Below are positions 25,830 to 33,213 of a DNA stretch of 64,000 bases, piece after piece. The stretch spans positions 1,018,982 through 1,082,981 of the forward strand of contig CANMRT010000001.1 in the NCBI GenBank assembly GCA_947500415.1. Reading direction: 5' to 3'. The notes beneath the pieces are model-generated. The model saw only the letters and a list, made by a program, of their open reading frames with translations, searched no databases and was not told the origin of the DNA. Within the stretch, counting starts at the first letter, position 1. The number at the start of each line of letters is the position of its first letter. A program made the translations under genes and the position numbers. The DNA comes from an uncultured Roseicyclus sp. (GTDB taxonomy: Bacteria > Pseudomonadota > Alphaproteobacteria > Rhodobacterales > Rhodobacteraceae).

Positions 25830-26381
25830 TCAGGACGCCTCCAGATAGCCGCCGACAATGTCGGCCATCATCTCAGGCCCAAGGACCGGCGGCAGCAAGG
25901 TCAGCACCTCTCCGTCGCCGTCCAGCAGATAGATGAATGAGCCATGGGAGAAAACAGTGCCATAAAACGGATCAACGAAAAGCTCTTCGAATTCAACGGA
26001 GTAGGCGTCGTAAGCCACCTGTAACTCCGCCTCTGTCCCGGTCAGACCCACGAATTCCGGGTGGTGCACATGGAGCGCCTCGCCCATGGTCTCAACCGTG
26101 TCCCGCTCCGGGTCGACTGTGACCATGACTGGCCGCAAAGCTACGCCCTGATCACCCAAAATATCCACGATCGACGCCATTGTCGGGAACACAGCAGAAC
26201 AGATTTCCTGACAATTCGCATAGCCGAAGAACAGCAATTGATGCTGCCCCTCCGGGTCCACTTCCGTGCGCACGGCTCCAGTGTGGTCGGTCAACTCAAA
26301 CGCGCCACCCAGCCCGTCTTCCAGCGACTGCGCCGAGGCCACCCCGGCGCAGAAACACAATGCAACTGCAAGCGATCTCAT
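25830..26381 (-). CDS. SCO1/SenC-family copper chaperone-like protein
   Basis: 183 residues from ATG 26381, which overlaps the upstream stop (ATGA). A signal peptide is cleaved after GVASA; no membrane anchor follows, so it is probably soluble in the periplasm. The thioredoxin fold has the copper ligands Cys57-x3-Cys61 (YANCQEIC) and His146 (FSHGSF). SCO1 proteins deliver copper to the CuA site of cytochrome oxidase or act as thiol reductases. No oxidase genes are nearby, so the client is unknown. Confidence 0.9.
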   Translation of the reverse strand: MRSLAVALCFCAGVASAQSLEDGLGGAFELTDHTGAVRTEVDPEGQHQLLFFGYANCQEICSAVFPTMASIVDILGDQGVALRPVMVTVDPERDTVETMGEALHVHHPEFVGLTGTEAELQVAYDAYSVEFEELFVDPFYGTVFSHGSFIYLLDGDGEVLTLLPPVLGPEMMADIVGGYLEAS

Positions 26382-26944
26382 CTGGTGATGTCCCACGCCT
26401 CTTGCCAAGTCTCGCCAGTGCCGAGGTAGCCAGCGGCGTTAATCTCGGCCAGAACACGCGGGTCATTGCGGTACCACCGCCCGTCTTGCGCCGCCGCCTC
26501 AGGCTGCTGTTCGGCCCAGGCATCGGTCCAGCCATTGGCTGTAACCCAGTCCTCGGATCCAATTTCCCGGATCATCTGCACGAGGTAGACGTTGGTCGCG
26601 CCGACGTACTCATCCTCGATCATCAGCCCGTCGACCTCGACCTGCATCCCGCAGAACGGCTCCAAATCCACGGCCGCACCAGTGAAAATGCCCTGGTTGT
26701 TCTTGTTCGGGTAGGTCAACACGCCATCGGCGGCGCGCAGCAGGCCCAACTGCCGACCTGTCGCGCATTCGTTGGCGCAATCGCCCGCCACTTCGCACAG
26801 CATGTCTACAACGGTCGCCTCAAACCGCGCGGGTTCTTCCCACGCCAGGTTCCAGGACCGCGCCTCGGACCCTTCCGAGAATGGCCCTTCTTGCGCCGCG
26901 ACTGGGGCGGCCATAAAGGCCAATGGGATCAAATACTTCCACAT
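26378..26944 (-). CDS. Secreted Cys-rich protein of unknown function
   Basis: 188 residues from ATG 26944 with signal peptide ending APVAAQ. Its core VVDMLCEVAGDCANECATGR then LGLLRAADGV aligns with the neighbouring secreted protein (VIDTWCY...HHTCAIWCSAGG then VGLLGEDGT), so the two share one domain type; Cys50, 56, 60 and 98 could bind a metal or haem or form disulfides. A long C-terminal extension ends in a Trp-rich segment. Four bases separate it from the upstream gene. I do not recognise a named family. Confidence 0.7.
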   Translation of the reverse strand: MWKYLIPLAFMAAPVAAQEGPFSEGSEARSWNLAWEEPARFEATVVDMLCEVAGDCANECATGRQLGLLRAADGVLTYPNKNNQGIFTGAAVDLEPFCGMQVEVDGLMIEDEYVGATNVYLVQMIREIGSEDWVTANGWTDAWAEQQPEAAAQDGRWYRNDPRVLAEINAAGYLGTGETWQEAWDITR

Positions 26945-26948
26945 GTTC

Positions 26949-27392
26949 TCAACCCTCCGGGTTCGGGATCGCGAAGCCGGGAACGACGCCGAAATCCGTG
27001 TGGTTGATGTTGGTGATGCCGTGATCCTCGACCACATCGTCGATCACGAGGTAATTCAGCCCGTCACGCGCGAAATGCTGGCCCGAAACAGTGATGTCAT
27101 GGGACGCGAGCTCCAGCTGCGTCTGGCCCGATGCACTTTGGTCGTCGCCACCAATCGCCAGGATCATGTAAACCGTGCCGTCTTCACCAAGCAGACCAAC
27201 CGGAATACCGCCCGCCGAACACCAGATCGCGCAGGTATGGTGCGCCGTGCCCTGAACGGCATCGGGCCCGCCCATCACGCCTGAGAAATAGCACCAGGTG
27301 TCGATCACTTCGCCCCTGATTTGCACCTCTTCGCCCTCGGCGAAGGCCGGTGCCGCCGCGCAGATCAGCGCTGCCGCGATTGCTGTTCGCAT
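26949..27392 (-). CDS. Secreted Cys/His protein, OB-like domain, unknown function
   Basis: 147 residues from ATG 27392 with GGAGGGCAATATCC upstream; the signal peptide ends PAFA. The motif GEVIDTWCYFSG...HHTCAIWCSAGGIPVGLLGEDGTVY (Cys34, 54, 58; His51, 52) occurs in many small exported bacterial proteins near cytochrome and copper genes, as far as I recall. This is the first gene of the operon that continues with its paralogue-like neighbour, SCO1, rhodanese and esterase. A metal or haem role is plausible but unproven. Confidence 0.7.
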   Translation of the reverse strand: MRTAIAAALICAAAPAFAEGEEVQIRGEVIDTWCYFSGVMGGPDAVQGTAHHTCAIWCSAGGIPVGLLGEDGTVYMILAIGGDDQSASGQTQLELASHDITVSGQHFARDGLNYLVIDDVVEDHGITNINHTDFGVVPGFAIPNPEG

Positions 27393-27536
27393 GGATATTG
27401 CCCTCCGATTTTATCCCTTGCGCAGAAGCCTAGCAGGGATGTTCCAAAACCAAACATCACGTTTTCGAGCAGTGGGAAATTGTGATCTCGTTCAACGGGC
27501 GTTGCGTGGATGGCAGGCACGCGCTAGGCCCGCTTC

Positions 27537-28424
27537 ATGTCTGACAACCGCGCGAAATCATTGGCCACATTGATCGTGATCGGCGTTGGCATCCTCTATG
27601 GCATCTATTGGTTCCCCGTCCGCCAAATTGAACAAATGGGCTTAGCGGGGGCTTGGGGCACTTTTGCGGTCACCATGGCGGGGGCGCTGTTGCTTTTGCC
27701 GCGTGTCTTGCGGCGCCCGGATGACTTCAGTGGCATTGACCCGCTTGCCATCGGTGCCGTTGCGCTCGGCGGTGCGGCCTTCGCGCTCTATTCCATCGGA
27801 TTCGTTTACGGCAACGTCGCGATGATCATCTTGCTTTGGTTCCTGACCCCTGTTTGGAGCACGTTGATCGCCCGGTTCGTTCTTGGCTGGCCCTCCACTA
27901 AGCTGCGTCTGTGGGCGATTTTCACCGGCCTTGCGGGTCTTGCCATAATTCTCGGGGCAGACGGTCAGGTACCTTTGCCCGAAGGGGTGGGGGAATGGAT
28001 GGCATTGATCGCCGGCATGATCTGGGCCGTGGCCACAACGGGTATACGGACCCGACCCGAGATAGCGCCCATTCCGGCCGGGTTCTTTTTCACTCTTGGA
28101 GCGGCGCTAACCAGCTTGGCAATTGCCCCATTTCTGACCCCGTGGGTGGAGCTGTCTCGGGCCGAATACTCCGCGGCACTGATCCCGATTGTCATCGGTA
28201 CGGGTGGGCTGTGGTGGGGCGCCGCGATGGCAGCCCTGATGTGGGCCGCCGCCCGTCTGGACCCAGCGCGCGTCGGAATTCTGTTGATGGCCGAGGTTCT
28301 GATTGGCACGGCCACGGCAGCGATTTGGGCGGGGGAGGCGATTGGTATGGCCGAGCTTATTGGCGGTGCTCTGGTTCTGACCGCGGGCGTGCTAGAGGTT
28401 TGGCCTGCCCGGTCGCAGATTTAG
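27537..28424 (+). CDS. EamA/DMT-family membrane transporter
   Basis: 295 residues with about ten membrane helices in two EamA repeats (first half ATLIVIGVGILYGIYWFPVR, second EWMALIAGMIWAVATTGIR). Drug/metabolite transporters of this type export or import metabolites; the substrate cannot be read from sequence. It is divergent from the Cys-rich operon (144-bp gap) and overlaps the next minus-strand gene by 4 bp at the 3' end. Confidence 0.88.
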   Translation: MSDNRAKSLATLIVIGVGILYGIYWFPVRQIEQMGLAGAWGTFAVTMAGALLLLPRVLRRPDDFSGIDPLAIGAVALGGAAFALYSIGFVYGNVAMIILLWFLTPVWSTLIARFVLGWPSTKLRLWAIFTGLAGLAIILGADGQVPLPEGVGEWMALIAGMIWAVATTGIRTRPEIAPIPAGFFFTLGAALTSLAIAPFLTPWVELSRAEYSAALIPIVIGTGGLWWGAAMAALMWAAARLDPARVGILLMAEVLIGTATAAIWAGEAIGMAELIGGALVLTAGVLEVWPARSQI

Positions 28425-28693
28425 TCTTCCGGCCATTTCCAAGCGATCGCCGCCAGGTAGTTGCCGCTACTTACCGCGACGACAGATGACCGTTTCGGCC
28501 CATACGCATCCGCTCGGCGTGACTTGCGCACTGTGTTTCGGTTGTACGCCCGCCGGATCAGGCCCGAGACCGTCAGTGCCAGAAAGTCTCCGTCTCCGCG
28601 CAGGGGCAACGTGTCGACGGTATCCCACCCTTCCGCCAGCGCGTTATTCAGCATTTCATACGCGTCCCGTTTTTGGGGGATCGAGTGTTCCAT
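28421..28693 (-). CDS. Small basic protein of unknown function
   Basis: 90 residues from ATG 28693 (MEHSIPQKRDAYEMLNNALA). It contains an amphipathic helix, a hydrophobic strand and a basic patch (RRAYNRNTVRKSRRADAYGPKR), without a known motif. The composition is cytosolic and possibly nucleic-acid binding. It ends 4 bp inside the convergent EamA gene. Not recognised. Confidence 0.55.
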   Translation of the reverse strand: MEHSIPQKRDAYEMLNNALAEGWDTVDTLPLRGDGDFLALTVSGLIRRAYNRNTVRKSRRADAYGPKRSSVVAVSSGNYLAAIAWKWPED

Positions 28694-28794
28694 AGAGCGT
28701 CGCCTTTTTAACAATAGGCTTTTCCTATTGATGTCCTGACCGGCATATAGGTGCGTCTTCCGGTCAGCGAAAGGCTCTTCTCGTGTTGCATATA

Positions 28795-28828
28795 GTTCGA
28801 TGTCACACTATATGGTTCGACATCGAAC
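28795..28828. promoter_or_regulatory. Operator-like GTTCGA repeats upstream of the nitroreductase
   Basis: GTTCGACATCGAAC (28815-28828) is a perfect 14-bp palindrome. Exactly 20 bp upstream, GTTCGATGTC (28795-28804) repeats its half and is also the reverse complement of GACATCGAAC. TATAG/TATGG flank both copies. The site is 14 bp before the nitroreductase start, so binding would block transcription or translation; the MarR protein of the same operon is the likely binder. Confidence 0.6.
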
Positions 28829-28841
28829 AAATAGGTGAGTC

Positions 28842-29978
28842 ATGGAACGCAGAAATTTTCTCAAAATCATGGGCGGCGGCGTCATTCTGGCAGCAACAGG
28901 CGCAACCGCCTTCGTCGCAACCCGCAGGCCTGACGCGGCGCTAGCCCCTTGGGCGCAGGCAGGCAACTACGAGGATCCGCGCCTCAACGCATTGTCCTAT
29001 GCGATCCTCGCGCCCAATCCTCACAATCGGCAGCCCTGGATCGTTCGCCTTGATGGGGAAGACGGCCTGACACTCTACTTCGACACGGATCGGCAATTGC
29101 CGCACACAGATCCGTTTGACCGACAGCTGACGATCGGCCTGGGCTGTTTCCTGGAGCTTTTGCGCATGGCGGCTGAGGCGGGCGGCCATCGGCTTGAAAC
29201 CGATCTCTTCCCCGAAGGCGAAGATGCCGCGGGTCTCGACAGCCGTCCTGTTGCGCAGGTCCGTTTTGTACCAGCCGAGCCGCAAATCGATCCGCTCTTT
29301 GCCCATGTCCTCGACCGCCGCTCCAATAAAGAGCCCTACGACATCACGCGACCTGTCCCGGCTGAGGCACTCGCGCGCGTTCTCGACAGCGCGCTACACG
29401 GTCAACTGGGCGGCAGCATCGACGCGGAGGAAATCGCCTATTGGCGGCAGCTGTCCACCGACGCCCTGATAATCGAAATCGAAACACCGCATACCTTCCG
29501 CGAAAGCGTCGACCTGTTCCGTATCGGCAGGGCCGAAATAAACGCCAATCCCGACGGGATCGACTTCGGTGGCCCGATGTTCGAGGCTATGTCGCTAACC
29601 GGCCTGTTTACCCGAGAAGCTACGCTCGACACCTCGTCGACGGCCTACCAGCAGGGCTTGGCGGCTGTCACCGAAAACACGCTCACCGCGATGGGCCATC
29701 TGTGGTTGGTTAGCCAAGGCAATACGCGCCGCGATCAAATCGCGACCGGCGCCGACTGGCTGCGCGTGAACTTGGCCTGCACGGCTGAGGGGCTGGGGTT
29801 CCAACCGCTCAGCCAGGCACTTCAGGAATATCCAGAGATGGAGGCGCTATATGCCGAAACCCACGCTCGCCTTGCGCCTGACGGTGGCACCGTTCAAATG
29901 CTCGCAAGGATCGGCTACGGTCCACAGGTGGATGTCAGCCCGCGCTGGCCCATTGAGGCAAAGTTAGGATCGGTGTGA
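28842..29978 (+). CDS. Tat-exported nitroreductase-family (Acg-like) protein
   Basis: 378 residues. MERRNFLKIMGGGVILAATG is a twin-arginine signal. The rest resembles the Acg/nitroreductase fold: LAPNPHNRQPWIVRLDGEDG for FMN binding, DPFDRQLTIGLG, DRRSNKEPYD, and a second half with LRVNLACTAEGLGFQPLSQAL. Family members reduce quinones or nitro compounds, or merely bind FMN. Its stop overlaps the MarR start (GTGA), so enzyme and regulator are co-translated. Confidence 0.85.
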   Translation: MERRNFLKIMGGGVILAATGATAFVATRRPDAALAPWAQAGNYEDPRLNALSYAILAPNPHNRQPWIVRLDGEDGLTLYFDTDRQLPHTDPFDRQLTIGLGCFLELLRMAAEAGGHRLETDLFPEGEDAAGLDSRPVAQVRFVPAEPQIDPLFAHVLDRRSNKEPYDITRPVPAEALARVLDSALHGQLGGSIDAEEIAYWRQLSTDALIIEIETPHTFRESVDLFRIGRAEINANPDGIDFGGPMFEAMSLTGLFTREATLDTSSTAYQQGLAAVTENTLTAMGHLWLVSQGNTRRDQIATGADWLRVNLACTAEGLGFQPLSQALQEYPEMEALYAETHARLAPDGGTVQMLARIGYGPQVDVSPRWPIEAKLGSV

Positions 29979-30430
29979 GTTCTCAAGGCGATTTTCAGGG
30001 GGAGGTGTTCGGTTTCTTCACGGAAATCGGGATCATCAGCCAGCTGTCCAGCGCCCTGCTCGCATCCTGTCTGCCGGACGGGATGCACCCCTCTCACTTC
30101 GCGATCCTTAATCATCTTACACTGCGAGGCGACGGCAAATCTCCGATCCGTATTGCCGCGGCGATGCAGGTGACGAAGAACACGATGACCCATTCGATCA
30201 AGGTTCTGGAGGGCAGGGGGTTCATTGATGTTCAGCCCGATCCCGACGACGGTCGCGCCAAACGTGTGATGCTGACCGAAGCAGGCCGCGCGTTTCGCGA
30301 ACAGGCTATAGCAGCCGTCGCTGCAAAGTTCGGCGATATCATCGGTCCAGATCAGTTGGAACAGATGCGCCGCACCCGGCCTGATCTGGTGGCCCTGCGC
30401 GCCCATCTGGACGAAAACCGTCGCAGCTAA
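29975..30430 (+). CDS. MarR-family transcriptional regulator
   Basis: 151 residues from GTG 29975, with TTAGGATCG before it. The winged helix-turn-helix includes SPIRIAAAMQVTKNTMTHSIKVLE and the wing DPDDGRAKRVMLTEAGR. MarR proteins bind palindromes near their own operon and release with phenolic or oxidant ligands. The operator-like repeats at 28795-28828 upstream of the first gene are the obvious target. Autoregulation is inference. Confidence 0.9.
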   Translation: MSSQGDFQGEVFGFFTEIGIISQLSSALLASCLPDGMHPSHFAILNHLTLRGDGKSPIRIAAAMQVTKNTMTHSIKVLEGRGFIDVQPDPDDGRAKRVMLTEAGRAFREQAIAAVAAKFGDIIGPDQLEQMRRTRPDLVALRAHLDENRRS

Positions 30431-30477
30431 CGCGCCGGCGCCTCTTCACATCTGACACACGTTTTTTTGACACTACC

Positions 30478-30543
30478 CGGGGAACTTTTCCCCGCTTGTG
30501 GCTGTTGAATACTTATCCACAGGCCACAACATCCTGTGGATAA
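30478..30543. promoter_or_regulatory. Inverted DnaA-box pair and nested hairpins
   Basis: Two perfect DnaA boxes face each other: TTATCCACA (30513-30521) and its complement TGTGGATAA (30535-30543), extending to an 11-bp inverted repeat. Just upstream lies CGGGGAA-ctt-TTCCCCG (30478-30494), and TTGTGGC/GCCACAA flank the first box. The region precedes a small hypothetical gene at 30590. Two boxes alone do not make an origin, but DnaA binding here is likely. Confidence 0.6.
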
Positions 30544-30589
30544 CGAGCAGAACGTGCGGCAGATGTCGCCGACCACAAGGAAAATACAG

Positions 30590-30904
30590 ATGACCATTCT
30601 TCCCCCCAAGCACGTCGCCCAGACCATTGGTCTGTCGTCCGGTGGCATCATGGTTTTGCAGTCAAACGTCCGTTGGGCACATCGCGACCGCTTTGCCTAT
30701 TGCGTCGAGGCTTTGATCGACATCGAGATCGCGTACAAAACCGCTGATGGCTATGTCATCGAGCGCCGCGAAACCCTTGTGAACGCCCCGATCAGCCGTA
30801 TCGGTGGCTTGCGCGCCCGCCTGACACGCTCCGCCGCTTTGCTGACCGCTGTGCTCACAGCCGCTCCAACGCCAGAAGCGCAGCCGCTGCCGATGGCCGC
30901 CTAA
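30590..30904 (+). CDS. Hypothetical small protein downstream of DnaA boxes
   Basis: 104 residues from ATG 30590 with AAGGAAAATACAG ahead. The N-terminal half is beta-rich (GGIMVLQSNVRWAHRDRFAYCVEALIDIEI), and a short hydrophobic helix appears near residues 80-92. The tail is Ala/Pro-rich. No motif I recognise. The upstream DnaA-box palindrome could tie its expression to replication initiation. It converges on the minus-strand gene at 30914. Confidence 0.6.
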   Translation: MTILPPKHVAQTIGLSSGGIMVLQSNVRWAHRDRFAYCVEALIDIEIAYKTADGYVIERRETLVNAPISRIGGLRARLTRSAALLTAVLTAAPTPEAQPLPMAA

Positions 30905-30913
30905 AGGACGTCG

Positions 30914-31138
30914 CTAAAGCTGGATCGCCTTGTAAGACAGGATATGTGCGCTTGCGGCTTGCAGGTCGATGGTTCCATCCGCCGTCTCGAATGCGCGGGA
31001 CTGGTAGATCTGGTCCATCCACGCAGGGTCCGCCACATTTGCCCCAATCTCCGCGATCAGGGCGTCTTCCTCGGCCTCGGTCCCTTCCAGCGACAGCAAT
31101 CGCTGTAGTTGCGCAGCCAAGGTCGCTTGGTCATACAT
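30914..31138 (-). CDS. Hypothetical 74-residue protein coupled to lysC
   Basis: MYDQATLAAQLQRLLSLEGT: acidic, helical, with no signal or membrane segment. Its ATG (31138) follows the lysC stop with no gap, so it is translated from the same mRNA by coupling. No domain recognised. Its constant place after aspartokinase could be checked for conservation in relatives. Confidence 0.65.
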   Translation of the reverse strand: MYDQATLAAQLQRLLSLEGTEAEEDALIAEIGANVADPAWMDQIYQSRAFETADGTIDLQAASAHILSYKAIQL

Positions 31139-32377
31139 TCAGGCGGCTTTCTCCAGCCCGAACGCGTCATGCAATGCCTGCACGGCCAGTTCCATGTATT
31201 TCCGGTCGATCAGGACGGAGACCTTGATCTCGGACGTCGTGATCACCTTGATGTTCACGCCCTCGTCGCGCAGCGTCTGGAACATCTTCGCGGCCACACC
31301 GGCATGGCTCCGCATCCCGATACCCACGATTGAGACCTTTGCCACATCGGTATCGGCAACAAGCCCCGCAAACGCGATGTCACCCGCGGCCTTCGCGTCG
31401 GCCATCGCCTTCTCGGCCCGGGCCACCTCGCCCACAGGGCAGGAGAACGTCATATCCGTCATTCCCCCGTCCGAGATGTTTTGAACGATCATGTCGACGT
31501 TCACGCCCGCCTCGGCCAGTGGCCCAAAGATCGACGCCGCGATGCCGGGGCGATCCTCGACGCTTTGCAACGTCATCTTCGCCTCATCCCGGGAATAGGC
31601 CACACCGGCCACGACATTGCTTTCCATGATCTCTTCCTCCGAACACACGAGCGTGCCTGCATTGTCATTCATCTCTTCGAACGACGACAACACCCGCAGG
31701 CGCACCTTGTAGCGCATCGCCAATTCAACCGAGCGGGTCTGCAAAACCTTCGCGCCCAGGCTCGCCAATTCCAACATCTCCTCAAAGGAGATCTTTTCGA
31801 GCTTCCGCGCCTTCGACGTGATGCGCGGGTCCGTGGTGTAGACCCCATCGACGTCCGTATATATATCGCACCGTTCCGCCCCGAAAGCCGCCGCAAAGGC
31901 CACCGCTGTCGTGTCCGACCCGCCACGCCCCAGCGTGGTGATCCGGCCCTCAGGGCTGATCCCCTGGAAGCCCGCGACAACGGCCACGCGCATTCCCTCT
32001 TCGAACTTCCCGTTGATATTCTCGGTCGGGATGTCCTCGATCCGCGCAGAAGCATGGGCCGACGACGTCAAAAGCGGCACTTGCCACCCCTGCCAGGATC
32101 GCGCGGGCACGTCCATTTCCTGCAACGTCAGCGCCATCAGGCCCGCCGTCACATTCTCCCCGCTCGACACAACCGCATCATATTCCCGCGCGTCGTAAAA
32201 CGAACCGGTCTCTTCGACGAAGCCCACCAGCTTGTTCGTCTCACCCGACATCGCGCTGACAATGACGATCACGTCATAGCCATTCGCTACTTCACGGCCC
32301 ACACGCTTGGCAGCGCGCCGGATCCGGTCGAGCGTTGCGACAGATGTGCCGCCGAATTTCATCACGAGGGTGGGCAT
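31139..32377 (-). CDS. lysC: Aspartate kinase
   Basis: 412 residues, opening MPTLVMKFGGTSVATLDRIR (kinase Lys and KFGGTS motif); VGFQG and GRGGSDTTAVAFAAAF are typical of the amino acid kinase fold. Two C-terminal ACT domains (about residues 265-412) suggest feedback control by lysine and/or threonine, as in other alphaproteobacterial LysC. It makes aspartyl phosphate for Lys, Thr and Met synthesis. The stop abuts the next small gene. A likely promoter lies in the 68-bp gap before the start. Confidence 0.96.
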   Translation of the reverse strand: MPTLVMKFGGTSVATLDRIRRAAKRVGREVANGYDVIVIVSAMSGETNKLVGFVEETGSFYDAREYDAVVSSGENVTAGLMALTLQEMDVPARSWQGWQVPLLTSSAHASARIEDIPTENINGKFEEGMRVAVVAGFQGISPEGRITTLGRGGSDTTAVAFAAAFGAERCDIYTDVDGVYTTDPRITSKARKLEKISFEEMLELASLGAKVLQTRSVELAMRYKVRLRVLSSFEEMNDNAGTLVCSEEEIMESNVVAGVAYSRDEAKMTLQSVEDRPGIAASIFGPLAEAGVNVDMIVQNISDGGMTDMTFSCPVGEVARAEKAMADAKAAGDIAFAGLVADTDVAKVSIVGIGMRSHAGVAAKMFQTLRDEGVNIKVITTSEIKVSVLIDRKYMELAVQALHDAFGLEKAA

Positions 32378-32445
32378 GTCTCAGGTCCCGACTGACGTTG
32401 CGCCGCGTCTTACGCAGCAGGGCAGGGGGAGGCAAGGGGCTGGCC

Positions 32446-33090
32446 CTATATGGCGTGGGGCCGCCCGTCCCAATTCTCGAAACAACCAGTCGTCGCCATG
32501 TTCAATGCCGCAAACCGAGCCCTCAACCCGGCCACGGATTTTGCCACTGAAATCCCTGCCGCATCCCCGCCCATATCCGTGCGCACCCAGCCGGGGTGAT
32601 AGATGCCAACGGCGATCCCCTCCGGCTCCAGCGCAGCGGAGAGGTTCAACCCCAGGTTCAACGCCGCTGCCTTTGACGTGCGATAGATCAGCGAAGTCCC
32701 GGACGCATTGGTCGACGATCCCATCTGGCTTGAGATGATGGCGATCTTCGCCCCTTCCGCCGCGCGCAGGTTGGGCAAAAGCGCCTGCACCGTCAGGAAA
32801 ACGCCGGTTACGTTGGCGGCAAATGTCTTGGCCCAAAGGTCAGGCGCATAGCCCGTTTCAAGCGCGTCGCCCTTGTCCAGATACACACCCGCATTGCAGA
32901 TCAGGAGATCGACAGGTTTGCCCGCAAGCTTCGCCGCCATTCCGGTGACAGAGGCTGCGTCGGTCACATCCAGCGCCATTCCCGTCGCTCCATCCCGCGA
33001 CGTCGCGGTCACGTCATGCCCGTCGCCGCGATACGTTTCGGCCAATCCAAGCCCTATGCCACGATTGCCGCCAGTAATAAGGATGTGCAT
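32446..33090 (-). CDS. Short-chain dehydrogenase/reductase
   Basis: 214 residues from ATG 33090 (MHILITGGNRGIGLGLAETY). The Rossmann glycine motif GGNRGIG, NAG near residue 72, catalytic Ser in IISSQMGS and the YRTSKAA motif (Tyr, Lys) are all present, so it should be active. Substrate unknown. It is shorter than many SDRs because of a compact C-terminus. Divergent from the secreted glycosidase-like gene with 123 bp between. Confidence 0.9.
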   Translation of the reverse strand: MHILITGGNRGIGLGLAETYRGDGHDVTATSRDGATGMALDVTDAASVTGMAAKLAGKPVDLLICNAGVYLDKGDALETGYAPDLWAKTFAANVTGVFLTVQALLPNLRAAEGAKIAIISSQMGSSTNASGTSLIYRTSKAAALNLGLNLSAALEPEGIAVGIYHPGWVRTDMGGDAAGISVAKSVAGLRARFAALNMATTGCFENWDGRPHAI

Positions 33091-33213
33091 GGAAGGCTCC
33101 GTTGTTGTGTTCGCCCAGTTAGGTAGCCCGACTCGATCCATTTCCAAAGCGGGTTAACAGCGATGCGTCCCTCGCTATGGTGAGCGAAACCATCCGTTGA
33201 CCAAAGGGTCGCC

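Noticed and set aside
30478-30543. Chromosomal origin of replication
   Set aside because: Only two DnaA boxes and no AT-rich unwinding region or usual origin neighbours.
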